Shown: positions 1 to 9,900 of the stretch, piece after piece | How the letters are laid out: each line of letters begins with the position of its first letter | How positions within the stretch are numbered: position 1 is the first letter of the stretch | Assembly: GCA_021287185.1 (NCBI GenBank) | Contig: JAJTAZ010000019.1 | Location: 38,696 to 102,695 of the forward strand | Origin: Burkholderiales bacterium | GTDB taxonomy: Bacteria; Pseudomonadota; Gammaproteobacteria; Burkholderiales; Burkholderiaceae | Reading direction: 5' to 3' | Length of the DNA: 64,000 nucleotides | Notes under the pieces: model-generated | What the model was told of the DNA's origin: nothing | The model's input: only the letters and a program-made list of their open reading frames with translations | The model's database searches: none | Program-made: the position numbers and the translations under genes

Positions 1-1430
1 TCAAGCAAGAGCGCAAAGCATTGTTATTAGAAATCCCTGAAACGCCAGAGAATAGCGTCAGCGATGACATGCTCAATGAATTTTGTGACCGACAATTCCA
101 CGAAACCGCATGGATTACCAAAATAACCGCCACATGGTTGCGCAGTTTAGGCATTAATGTCGAATGCACCCGTGGGCAAATGACCGCGCAGTTACGCGCT
201 CAATGGCATTTAGAAAGCATTTTGCCCGAAGCGCGAATTGCTGAAGGTTTACCCGCGTACAGCACCGTGGACACCACAGGCGAAGTAAAAGAAACCATTA
301 TTCCGCCTGCAGCGATGTTTGATAAGGATGGCAATAAAACCCTGCTGTGGCGTTATTGGAACAAAGAGCATTTAACCAAAGACGAATTTGAAGAGTTGCG
401 TAAAACAGGTTTGTATCAATTCGACAAACGTTGCGACCACCGCCATCACTTAATCGATGCCTTAGTGACAGCACTGTGCTCTCGCAGCATGGTCAAACGC
501 ATGGCGGATGAATACAAAAAACGCAGTGAACAAGAAGCACAAAAACAACCCGAACACCAACGGCGCATCCGCTTTGGGCGGATCGCCACGCCTGTCGAGC
601 GCGTGCGTGAAAAAGTTTTGAACGCCGTCAAAGAACAAAAAGTCACCCACCGCCCTGACCGCAAAGTTAGTGGCGCATGGTTCCAAGACACCGCCTATGG
701 ACTCTACACAGACCCGACGGATGCGCGTTTACAATTTTTAGTCAATCGCTGTGCCGTGCGTGCCTTAATCGGTAAAGACGATGCCGCGACCACCGCAAAT
801 ATCGAAAGCGTGATTGGTCCTGAAGTCAAAGCAACACTGAAAGCCAGTTATCGCGCGTTTTACCAAGCACACTGGGGCAATGACAGCCCGAAAAACAAAG
901 AGGAATACAGCAAAGCCTGTGAAACTTTGTGGCTCACGCCGCCTTTACACCAACGCACCCAACGCCCAATTATTAAAGTACGTCAAAAATACAAACCCTT
1001 TGAAGCGGGCAAACACGTCATCATTCGCCACACCGACCAGAGCGGTGTGGTACGTGAGAAAGTATTGATTTCGGATGAAAATGCGTTTATTGCGTGGAAT
1101 CCAGAAAGCCACGTGGATGGCTATCGTGTGGTGAGTAATTACCAAGCTCGTGGCGCATCGGATGTGCCGAAACATTGGATGCGGGTTTATAAGGGTGATA
1201 CAGTTTTGGCAAAGAATGGACTTAAATATTGCGTAAATATTTTAACTGAGGCTGGTGGCCGTGTTGAAACGATGCGCTTAGTCTGCACAACCGTAAAAAC
1301 AAAACAGAGCGAAGGACACCAAGATTTTTATTTAGAACCACCAAAACGAAAAGGCAGCATGAGCCTCTGGGACATCGTCGAAATCATAAGAGATCCATTT
1401 TATGGCAGACCAGCAAGTTCTACTGATTGA
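1..1430 (+). CDS. cas9: Cas9, C-terminal part (5' end outside window), type II-C
   Basis: RNA-guided DNA endonuclease; the reading frame is open from base 3, so the start lies upstream. The visible ~475 residues begin just after the HNH domain: the stretch FHETAWITKITATWL matches the start of the RuvC-III segment, and DHRHHLIDALV (about nt 434-462) carries the RuvC-III His and Asp. The remainder is the PAM-interacting C-terminal region. About 50 residues between the QMTAQLR motif and DHRHH (nt ~240-430) make this segment longer than in Neisseria Cas9. The stop lies 29 bases inside cas1, so the genes are co-translated. With no cas4 or csn2 after cas2, the locus fits subtype II-C. No tracrRNA is visible; it probably lies upstream of the window. 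Confidence 0.93.
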   Translation, partial: KQERKALLLEIPETPENSVSDDMLNEFCDRQFHETAWITKITATWLRSLGINVECTRGQMTAQLRAQWHLESILPEARIAEGLPAYSTVDTTGEVKETIIPPAAMFDKDGNKTLLWRYWNKEHLTKDEFEELRKTGLYQFDKRCDHRHHLIDALVTALCSRSMVKRMADEYKKRSEQEAQKQPEHQRRIRFGRIATPVERVREKVLNAVKEQKVTHRPDRKVSGAWFQDTAYGLYTDPTDARLQFLVNRCAVRALIGKDDAATTANIESVIGPEVKATLKASYRAFYQAHWGNDSPKNKEEYSKACETLWLTPPLHQRTQRPIIKVRQKYKPFEAGKHVIIRHTDQSGVVREKVLISDENAFIAWNPESHVDGYRVVSNYQARGASDVPKHWMRVYKGDTVLAKNGLKYCVNILTEAGGRVETMRLVCTTVKTKQSEGHQDFYLEPPKRKGSMSLWDIVEIIRDPFYGRPASSTD

Positions 1431-2358
1431 AAGTCAGTGTCACATAAGCATGGACACGGGGCGGGTTTTGTTCAAAAAAACCGATGGACAAACCCGCACC
1501 GAATTGGCTGAGGACATCGCGGTACTGTGCCTGCACCACGAGCAAATCACCATCAGCCACCATGCGTTGCGCGCGCTTTCCCAAGCCAGTTGCGCCGTTA
1601 TCACCACCGACGCGCAGCACATGCCCTGTGGCATCCTGCACCCACTCTCCCAACAAAGCACAACCATTGCCAATACCCGACTGCACGAGCAAATTCGCTT
1701 GGAATTTACCCCCGAACGCAAAGCCCAATTGTGGCAAAACCTGATTGCACAAAAAATTCAAAACAGTGCTTTGGTACTGAGATTGCTCAAACTCAATGGC
1801 GCATTGCGCTTGGAACGACTCGCACAACAGGTTCAACCCGATGACGCCACCAACGCCGAAGGGCAAGCCGCAAAATATTACTGGCAACAGTGGTTTGCGC
1901 ACCCAAACATTACACCTGTCGCCAACAAACGACTCAAACAAAATGCTGGAGATTTAGTCAACGCCCGTTTGAATTACGCCTACGCTGTTTTACGCGCCAT
2001 GATTTCGCGTGAACTCATCATCGCAGGACTTAACCCATCTTTGGGGGTCGGGCACATCAATCGGGGCAACCCATTTAATTTAGCCGATGATTTGATTGAA
2101 CCCTACCGTTGCGTGGCAGAATGGGCTGTGGCACAGACCGAGGATTTTGAAGCCGAATTTATCGGCATCGAAAAGCAATACCTACTGCGTGACCTCATGT
2201 GCGAAGTCAAACTCACCCATGATGCTGACAATCAATATCGTCTGCCACAGGCGATTAGCCAAACGCTGCAAAGTTACTGTCGCGCACTGGCAGAGCCAAG
2301 CAAACCGATTAAACTCAAACTCCCAAAGGAGTTGCACCATGAAAATCAGTCGAGTTAA
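1402..2358 (+). CDS. cas1: CRISPR-associated endonuclease Cas1
   Basis: Integrase of the spacer-acquisition complex (Cas1 dimers bridged by a Cas2 dimer). The product is 318 residues, a normal length for type II Cas1. The C-terminal core shows E153 in NAEGQAAKYYW, H218 in GVGHIN and E233 in LADDLIEPYR, matching the family's metal ligands. The start at 1402 is supported because the N-terminus (QQVLLIESQCHISM) aligns with the usual first strand of type II Cas1. The start overlaps cas9 by 29 bases and the end overlaps cas2 by 20, so the three genes form one tightly packed operon. Confidence 0.95.
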   Translation: MADQQVLLIESQCHISMDTGRVLFKKTDGQTRTELAEDIAVLCLHHEQITISHHALRALSQASCAVITTDAQHMPCGILHPLSQQSTTIANTRLHEQIRLEFTPERKAQLWQNLIAQKIQNSALVLRLLKLNGALRLERLAQQVQPDDATNAEGQAAKYYWQQWFAHPNITPVANKRLKQNAGDLVNARLNYAYAVLRAMISRELIIAGLNPSLGVGHINRGNPFNLADDLIEPYRCVAEWAVAQTEDFEAEFIGIEKQYLLRDLMCEVKLTHDADNQYRLPQAISQTLQSYCRALAEPSKPIKLKLPKELHHENQSS

Positions 2359-2683
2359 GAATGGATGGCGTATCGTGTGGTTATTAGCCGTATATGATTG
2401 CCCCATGACCGAGCGCGAGGAGCGACGGGACTACACCCTTTTTCGTAAAAAATTATTGCAAGAGAATTTTTTACAACTGCAATACTCCCTGTACGTCAAG
2501 CACTACGCCACCTACGCACAAGCCACCGCAGTTATTGAACGCATCAAACCAAATGTCCCCGAAGGCGCATCCTTGGCGTTTTTTTTCGTCACGGACAAAC
2601 AATGGAGTATGACCCAAGAATACTTTGGTCCCAAAAAGACCAAGAAAAAACCCGAACAATATGAGCAAATTTCACTATTTTGA
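2339..2683 (+). CDS. cas2: CRISPR-associated endoribonuclease Cas2
   Basis: Structural partner of Cas1 in adaptation. The ATG at 2339 is chosen because AAAGGAG lies just upstream (2325-2331) and because the resulting 114-residue protein starts with the usual short lead into the first strand (WLLAVYDCP, conserved D20). A longer reading frame extends upstream inside cas1 but has no Cas2 similarity there. The product has the expected ferredoxin-like size and a basic tail. It is the last cas gene before the array. Confidence 0.95.
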   Translation: MKISRVKNGWRIVWLLAVYDCPMTEREERRDYTLFRKKLLQENFLQLQYSLYVKHYATYAQATAVIERIKPNVPEGASLAFFFVTDKQWSMTQEYFGPKKTKKKPEQYEQISLF

Positions 2684-2728
2684 ACACAATAAAAACAACA
2701 AACCCCTTGAAAAACAAGGGGTTGTTGT
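2684..2728 (-). terminator. Rho-independent terminator for the CRISPR transcript (minus strand)
   Basis: A stem of about 14 bp with a one-base bulge (2695-2709 with 2715-2728, loop AAAAA) is followed on the minus strand by a U-rich stretch (complement of AATAAAAAC, 2688-2696). On the plus strand the hairpin is followed by GTGGGGAG, so it is a poor terminator for cas2. It therefore fits best as the end of the minus-strand pre-crRNA. It lies 6 bases outside the first repeat. Confidence 0.75.
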
Positions 2729-2734
2729 GGGGAG

Positions 2735-5700
2735 ATTGTAGCAAACACTTCAACGGTGGGGAACCGAAACCGGTGATGAAATCACAATCCATACTGATGC
2801 ATTGTAGCAAACACTTCAACGGTGGGGAACCGAAACGAAGGGCTTCGTCCCAGCTTCTCTAAAATAATTGTAGCAAACACTTCAACGGTGGGGAACCGAA
2901 ACAACTGCGAGATACGATGTTACTCGCCCCAGATTGTAGCAAACACTTCAACGGTGGGGAACCGAAACCGCTGCGTCATAAATCATTCTGGTCGCTCCAT
3001 TGTAGCAAACACTTCAACGGTGGGGAACCGAAACCTTATTTTGAGTAAGGCGGTCGAGTGTTCAATTGTAGCAAACACTTCAACGGTGGGGAACCGAAAC
3101 TTTCAATTCTATTTTATTTCAGCGCTTGGTATTGTAGCAAACACTTCAACGGTGGGGAACCGAAACAGGCGGTGTCAAATCATCATTGTTTGTTTCATTG
3201 TAGCAAACACTTCAACGGTGGGGAACCGAAACTACTGCGCTATTGTTTTTTGCGTAGCAAAAATTGTAGCAAACACTTCAACGGTGGGGAACCGAAACTG
3301 GACAGAAACCATCACGCCCAACAAAACCATTGTAGCAAACACTTCAACGGTGGGGAACCGAAACCACAATCATGTCCGACTACTGCAACCTCTAATTGTA
3401 GCAAACACTTCAACGGTGGGGAACCGAAACAGTGCCATTACAATCCGCCTCTACCTGACTATTGTAGCAAACACTTCAACGGTGGGGAACCGAAACGTCT
3501 GGTATTTGAGGGATGAAATTAAAAAGATTGTAGCAAACACTTCAACGGTGGGGAACCGAAACTGCACAACGGCGACCCAGTTTTGGCTTGGAATTGTAGC
3601 AAACACTTCAACGGTGGGGAACCGAAACCTCGATTGGAACGATTATTTACAGCGCGGGATTGTAGCAAACACTTCAACGGTGGGGAACCGAAACAGTATA
3701 TTCCACACTAACCCACAGAAACCAATTGTAGCAAACACTTCAACGGTGGGGAACCGAAACCGGCACGGATGTTGCTCGAAAACCTCATCCATTGTAGCAA
3801 ACACTTCAACGGTGGGGAACCGAAACACGCAAACCATATTGCAAATGATAGATGCTATTGTAGCAAACACTTCAACGGTGGGGAACCGAAACTAATCACG
3901 CTCCAACTCACCAACCACCTTAATTGTAGCAAACACTTCAACGGTGGGGAACCGAAACACTCGATGCGAGCGGCTGTAATAAAAAAGGATTGTAGCAAAC
4001 ACTTCAACGGTGGGGAACCGAAACCGAATTGTACGACGTAATCGACAGCGCGACATTGTAGCAAACACTTCAACGGTGGGGAACCGAAACTTATTCGTCC
4101 GCTTCAAGATAATCAGCCCCATTGTAGCAAACACTTCAACGGTGGGGAACCGAAACCCACGTTTTTAGGCGTGGGCTTTTGCTTTTATTGTAGCAAACAC
4201 TTCAACGGTGGGGAACCGAAACGCGTAATCAGGCAACATGCCAGCATTGTCTATTGTAGCAAACACTTCAACGGTGGGGAACCGAAACTCAATATACAAT
4301 TCTTCATCATCACCAACAATTGTAGCAAACACTTCAACGGTGGGGAACCGAAACATAAACGCAGATACAAAGTGCAAGGAATTCATTGTAGCAAACACTT
4401 CAACGGTGGGGAACCGAAACACTGATTTTGCTACCCGTCCGTAACAATTCATTGTAGCAAACACTTCAACGGTGGGGAACCGAAACTTTGCGCGCGATTG
4501 CTCGCGCTGGATAATTATTGTAGCAAACACTTCAACGGTGGGGAACCGAAACAATACTCATCTTGCTCCTCCGCATCAATTTATTGTAGCAAACACTTCA
4601 ACGGTGGGGAACCGAAACCGTTGCTAAATTCAGCCGCGAACGAAACGAATTGTAGCAAACACTTCAACGGTGGGGAACCGAAACCCTCATCATTACCTAT
4701 GGACAATATATTGTATTGTAGCAAACACTTCAACGGTGGGGAACCGAAACAACACCCGAGCATTAGTTACAAACTGTTAAATTGTAGCAAACACTTCAAC
4801 GGTGGGGAACCGAAACACAAAATAATCAATGCTTTGAATATAATTGATTGTAGCAAACACTTCAACGGTGGGGAACCGAAACTTAAAACCTTGGCACCTA
4901 ATTCATCGGATTATTGTAGCAAACACTTCAACGGTGGGGAACCGAAACCTTCAACCATTATTGATTTTGATTTTTTCAATTGTAGCAAACACTTCAACGG
5001 TGGGGAACCGAAACCGAATTTCGTTTGTGGGTGACGCTAGGTGTATTGTAGCAAACACTTCAACGGTGGGGAACCGAAACGATATTGCCCTGCTCATGCC
5101 ACTTTTAGCAATTGTAGCAAACACTTCAACGGTGGGGAACCGAAACCATGAAACGATTACCCATTTTGTTGGCCTAATTGTAGCAAACACTTCAACGGTG
5201 GGGAACCGAAACAGTGTAGACGCACCTTCAATGTTTGAGTACATTGTAGCAAACACTTCAACGGTGGGGAACCGAAACGTTGCCCGCGCTCATGTTTGCT
5301 TGGTTGTTATTGTAGCAAACACTTCAACGGTGGGGAACCGAAACCCAACGGCACAAAAGCGCGTCAAGCAGACTATTGTAGCAAACACTTCAACGGTGGG
5401 GAACCGAAACAACAAGTAATCACTAATTTAATAATTGATAATTGTAGCAAACACTTCAACGGTGGGGAACCGAAACTGTATAATGCCAAAATGAATCAAG
5501 GACTTTATTGTAGCAAACACTTCAACGGTGGGGAACCGAAACGATTGTTTATGCGCTTAATTGTACGCGTGTATTGTAGCAAACACTTCAACGGTGGGGA
5601 ACCGAAACCGATATAGTCGCTGGGTGCTACCTTGGTTTATTGTAGCAAACACTTCAACGGTGGGGAACCGAAACACACAATCGTTAATGCTTTCACAAAA

Positions 5701-6862
5701 ACTGATTGTAGCAAACACTTCAACGGTGGGGAACCGAAACCGAATTGTACGACGTAATCGACAGCGCGACATTGTAGCAAACACTTCAACGGTGGGGAAC
5801 CGAAACTTGAATCATGGGTATGTTATCCACCATTACATTGTAGCAAACACTTCAACGGTGGGGAACCGAAACAAAGTGCCCATCACAACATGCGCATCCG
5901 CGATTGTAGCAAACACTTCAACGGTGGGGAACCGAAACTGGCCGCAACAGCAAAGTACACCTGTACAGATTGTAGCAAACACTTCAACGGTGGGGAACCG
6001 AAACTTTAGTTGTAGGTGTTAGCAATGCCAAAATATTGTAGCAAACACTTCAACGGTGGGGAACCGAAACAGCGAGATGAGTGACCCAATCGCCGCCGCA
6101 ATTGTAGCAAACACTTCAACGGTGGGGAACCGAAACGGCGCGAAGCCTTGTATTTTCTATATTTTTATTGTAGCAAACACTTCAACGGTGGGGAACCGAA
6201 ACAACAAAATCACCGCTTACAAAGGTTTTGATATTGTAGCAAACACTTCAACGGTGGGGAACCGAAACCGTTGAAGTGTACGTCACCAACAACACAGGAT
6301 TGTAGCAAACACTTCAACGGTGGGGAACCGAAACGGGCGTGGCAGTGCAGGTAAATCGGTTGGTATTGTAGCAAACACTTCAACGGTGGGGAACCGAAAC
6401 ATGAGTACGATACGATACGCTTACCAAAGCATTGTAGCAAACACTTCAACGGTGGGGAACCGAAACCAGCAATTGCGCGTGGTTGAGGATGATGCGATTG
6501 TAGCAAACACTTCAACGGTGGGGAACCGAAACAGCGAGTATTGCCGCGATTCGGGTTTTAATATTGTAGCAAACACTTCAACGGTGGGGAACCGAAACCA
6601 GCAATTGCGCGTGGTTGAGGATGATGCGATTGTAGCAAACACTTCAACGGTGGGGAACCGAAACCATTGACTGTAGGTGGTGCTCTGTCGCAAAATTGTA
6701 GCAAACACTTCAACGGTGGGGAACCGAAACGCAGGACGCTTGCTCGATGGCGTACTGCACAATTGTAGCAAACACTTCAACGGTGGGGAACCGAAACTGA
6801 AAAGGGTATGGATGATCCTGTAACCATATTGTAGCAAACACTTCAACGGTGGGAACCGAAAC
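2735..6862 (-). CRISPR. Type II-C CRISPR array, 63 repeats and 62 spacers, crRNA on minus strand
   Basis: Repeats of 36 bp (plus-strand ends ATTGTAGCAAACAC and GGGGAACCGAAAC) recur every 66 bp from 2735, giving 30-nt spacers; the single exception is a 31-nt spacer at 6731-6761. The last repeat (6828-6862) is 35 bp because one G of the GGGG run is missing. On the minus strand every repeat ends in TGCTACAAT, an extended -10 box identical to the one in Neisseria meningitidis type II-C repeats, where each repeat drives its own short crRNA. Two spacers occur twice (4025-4054 = 5741-5770; 6467-6496 = 6599-6628). Plus-strand frames of 60-350 codons across the array are artefacts of the repeat and are not genes. 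Confidence 0.98.
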
Positions 6863-6899
6863 CTGGTACTTAACAAGCAACCCAATCCGACAATCGCAG

Positions 6900-6905
6900 G
6901 TATAA
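6900..6905 (+). promoter_or_regulatory. Candidate -10 box for mfd
   Basis: A perfect TATAAT lies 37 bases upstream of the mfd start, just beyond the last CRISPR repeat. No good -35 box is seen at 16-18 bp, so the assignment is tentative. Confidence 0.45.
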
Positions 6906-6942
6906 TGCGACTTTCCCCACGCGCCAAAATCGTACTGCTCCA

Positions 6943-9900
6943 ATGCCTGCCAACACGTATTCTTTTAACTTCTCCGCCCTACTACCCCACCTCAAAATCG
7001 GTCAACGCTATACCATGCCCATGCCACACGGTTCGGCGGATGCGTTGTTTTTGGCGCAGTTGGCGCGATCTGCGGGAGGTGGGGATTCTAAAGGGAGATT
7101 GCGGGTCGAGCCCGCAATGACTCTTAACGAGTCCGCAATGTCACATTATGAGCCTGCAACGACTCCCAACGCGCCCGCAATGACACATTCCGAGCCCGAA
7201 ACGACATCTCCTAAATCCGCAATGACTTCGACTTTGGTGGTGTTGTGTGCAAATGCACAAGACGCGGCGCGGTTGCTCGCAGAAATTGCTTATTTTGATT
7301 CAACGCTGCGAGTGTTGCAGTTGCCCGACTGGGAAACACTGCCGTATGACGCGTTCTCGCCCCACCATGATTTGGTCTCCGAGCGTTTGCAGACTTTGTA
7401 CGCGCTGACGCAGCGGCAGTGTGATGTGTTGCTCGTGCCTGTCTCGACCGCTTTGTACCGTTTGTCGCCACCCTCTTTTTTACTCGCGCGGACGTTTTCG
7501 TTCGCGCAGAACGACACGCTTGATGCGGCGGTATTGCGCGAGCAGTTGGTCAACGCGGGTTATACCGCCGTCAGTCAGGTGGTCGCCCCTGGCGAGTTTG
7601 CGTTTCGCGGGGGTTTGATTGATTTGTTTCCGATGGGCTCGGTGTTGCCATTTCGGATTGATTTATTTGGCGATACGATTGAATCGATTAAAACCTTTGA
7701 TGTGGACACCCAGCGCACGCTGTATCCTGTGCCATCGGTGCGCCTGCTGCCAGGGCGTGAGTATCCGACCGATGAGGCGGCACGTGCGGCATTTCGCAAT
7801 GCGTGGCGTGAGCATTTTGAGGGCGATCCTACGAAGCACGCGATTTATAAGGACATTGCCAACGGGATTTTTAACGCGGGGATTGAGTATTATTTGCCAC
7901 TGTTTTTTGACACGTCTGCAACGTTGTTTGACTATGTGCAAACGAATTCAACTGTGGTGCTGCACGGCGCGGTCAGCGATGCGGCGCAGCAGTTTTGGGC
8001 GGATACGCAGTCGCGCTATGGTTTTTTAAAAGGTGACATCACGCCGATTTTACCGCCTGAGCGTCTGTTCATGCGCGAGGATGAGTGGTTCACACGCATG
8101 AATGCGTTTGCGCAATTGGCTTTGCGTGCGGATGCAAATGTATCGGGGCATTTTGCCGAGCATGTCTCGCCCGTACCCGATGTACGTGTGTCGATTACCG
8201 CGCAGGAGGTGCAGCCATTCGCCCGTCTGACTGATGCGTTGCGTGCAAATGCCCGTGATGGTGTGCGCACAGTGCTACTGGCTGAGAGTTTGGGACGGCA
8301 AACCACTTTGAGCGACACGCTCTCGCGTCAGCAGATTTCTGTTCAGGCTCTTGGCGATTGGGCGCAGATTATCGCCGCGGATGCTGTCGATACGCTGTAC
8401 ATCAGCCACGCGCCACTGGAGCGTGGGTTTGTCGTTCAAAATCAGTTGTGTTTGATTACTGAAAACGAGTTGTACGCCAGCAGCACAGGCACGCGGCGCA
8501 CCAACCGCTCTGGTGGTCGGGATAAAACTTCCAATGTCGATATGATGATTGCTTCGCTTTCGGAGTTGCGCGAGGGCGACCCAGTGGTGCACAGCGAGCA
8601 TGGCATCGGGCGTTATCATGGTTTGGTAAATATGGATTTGGGCGACGGCTTGACTGAGTTTTTACACCTGTCTTACGCCGATGACACGGCATTGTATGTG
8701 CCAGTGTCGCAACTCTCGGTGATTTCACGCTACGCAGGTGCCGACCCCGAGCACGCGCCTTTGCACAACCTCGGCACTGACCGCTGGGCGCGCACACGCA
8801 AAAAAGCCGCCGAGCAAATCCGCGACACGGCTGCCGAGTTGCTTAACCTATACGCACGACGTGCGATGCGCGAAGGTCATGCTTTCCCGTTGAATTTCGC
8901 CGATTACGAAGTGTTTGCCAATGATTTTGGTTTCGAGACCACGCCCGACCAAGCCAGCGCGATTGCCGCTGTGACCCACGATTTGCTCGATGCCAAGCCG
9001 ATGGACAGACTGGTGTGCGGCGATGTCGGCTTTGGTAAAACCGAAGTCGCCTTGCGTGCAGCGTTCATCGCGGCGATGGGTGGCAAGCAAGTGTGCATTC
9101 TCGCGCCGACCACCCTACTGGCCGAACAACACTTTCAGACGTTTTCTGATCGCTTTGCCAATTGGCCGATTCGCATTGCCGAGGTTTCGCGCTTTGTGAG
9201 CGGTAAAAAAACCAACGAGGTGTTAGAAGGTTTACAAAAAGGCAGCATCGACATCGTGATTGGCACGCATAAATTGCTCTCGCCGAATATTCAATTTGAA
9301 CGTTTGGGTTTGGTCATTATTGATGAGGAGCACCGCTTTGGCGTGCGCCAAAAAGAGGCAATGAAAAACCTGCGCGCCGAAGTGGACATCCTCACCCTGA
9401 CCGCCACACCGATTCCGCGCACCATGGGCATGGCGATGGAGGGCGTGCGTGATTTATCGGTGATTGCCACCGCACCACAAAAACGTCTGGCGATTAAAAC
9501 CTTTGTGCGTCGTGAAGAAAAATCCGTGATTCGTGAGGCAATCTTGCGCGAGCTCAAACGCGGCGGGCAGGCATATTTCCTACACAACGAAGTCGCCACC
9601 ATCGAGAACCGCCGCGAGATGCTCGCCGAACTTATCCCCGAAGCGCGCATTGCGATTGCCCACGGGCAAATGCACGAGCGCGATTTGGAGCGCGTGATGC
9701 GCGATTTTTACCACGGTCGTGCGAATGTCTTGCTCTGCACCACGATTATCGAAACGGGCATTGACGTGCCGAACGCCAATACCATCATCATGCACCGTGC
9801 GGATAAATTCGGCTTGGCGCAGTTGCACCAATTGCGTGGGCGCGTGGGACGCAGCCACCACCAAGCCTATGCCTACTTGCTGATTCACCACGAAGACTCA

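Noticed and set aside
2684..2734. A cas4 or csn2 gene, or a tracrRNA, between cas2 and the array
   Set aside because: Only 51 bases, filled by the hairpin; no repeat-complementary anti-repeat outside the array was noticed anywhere in the window.
2822..6670. Long plus- and minus-strand reading frames across the array with repeated VANTSTVGNRN or CSKHFNGGEPK units
   Set aside because: The 66-bp unit is a multiple of three and has no stop in these frames; the frames are by-products of the CRISPR repeats.
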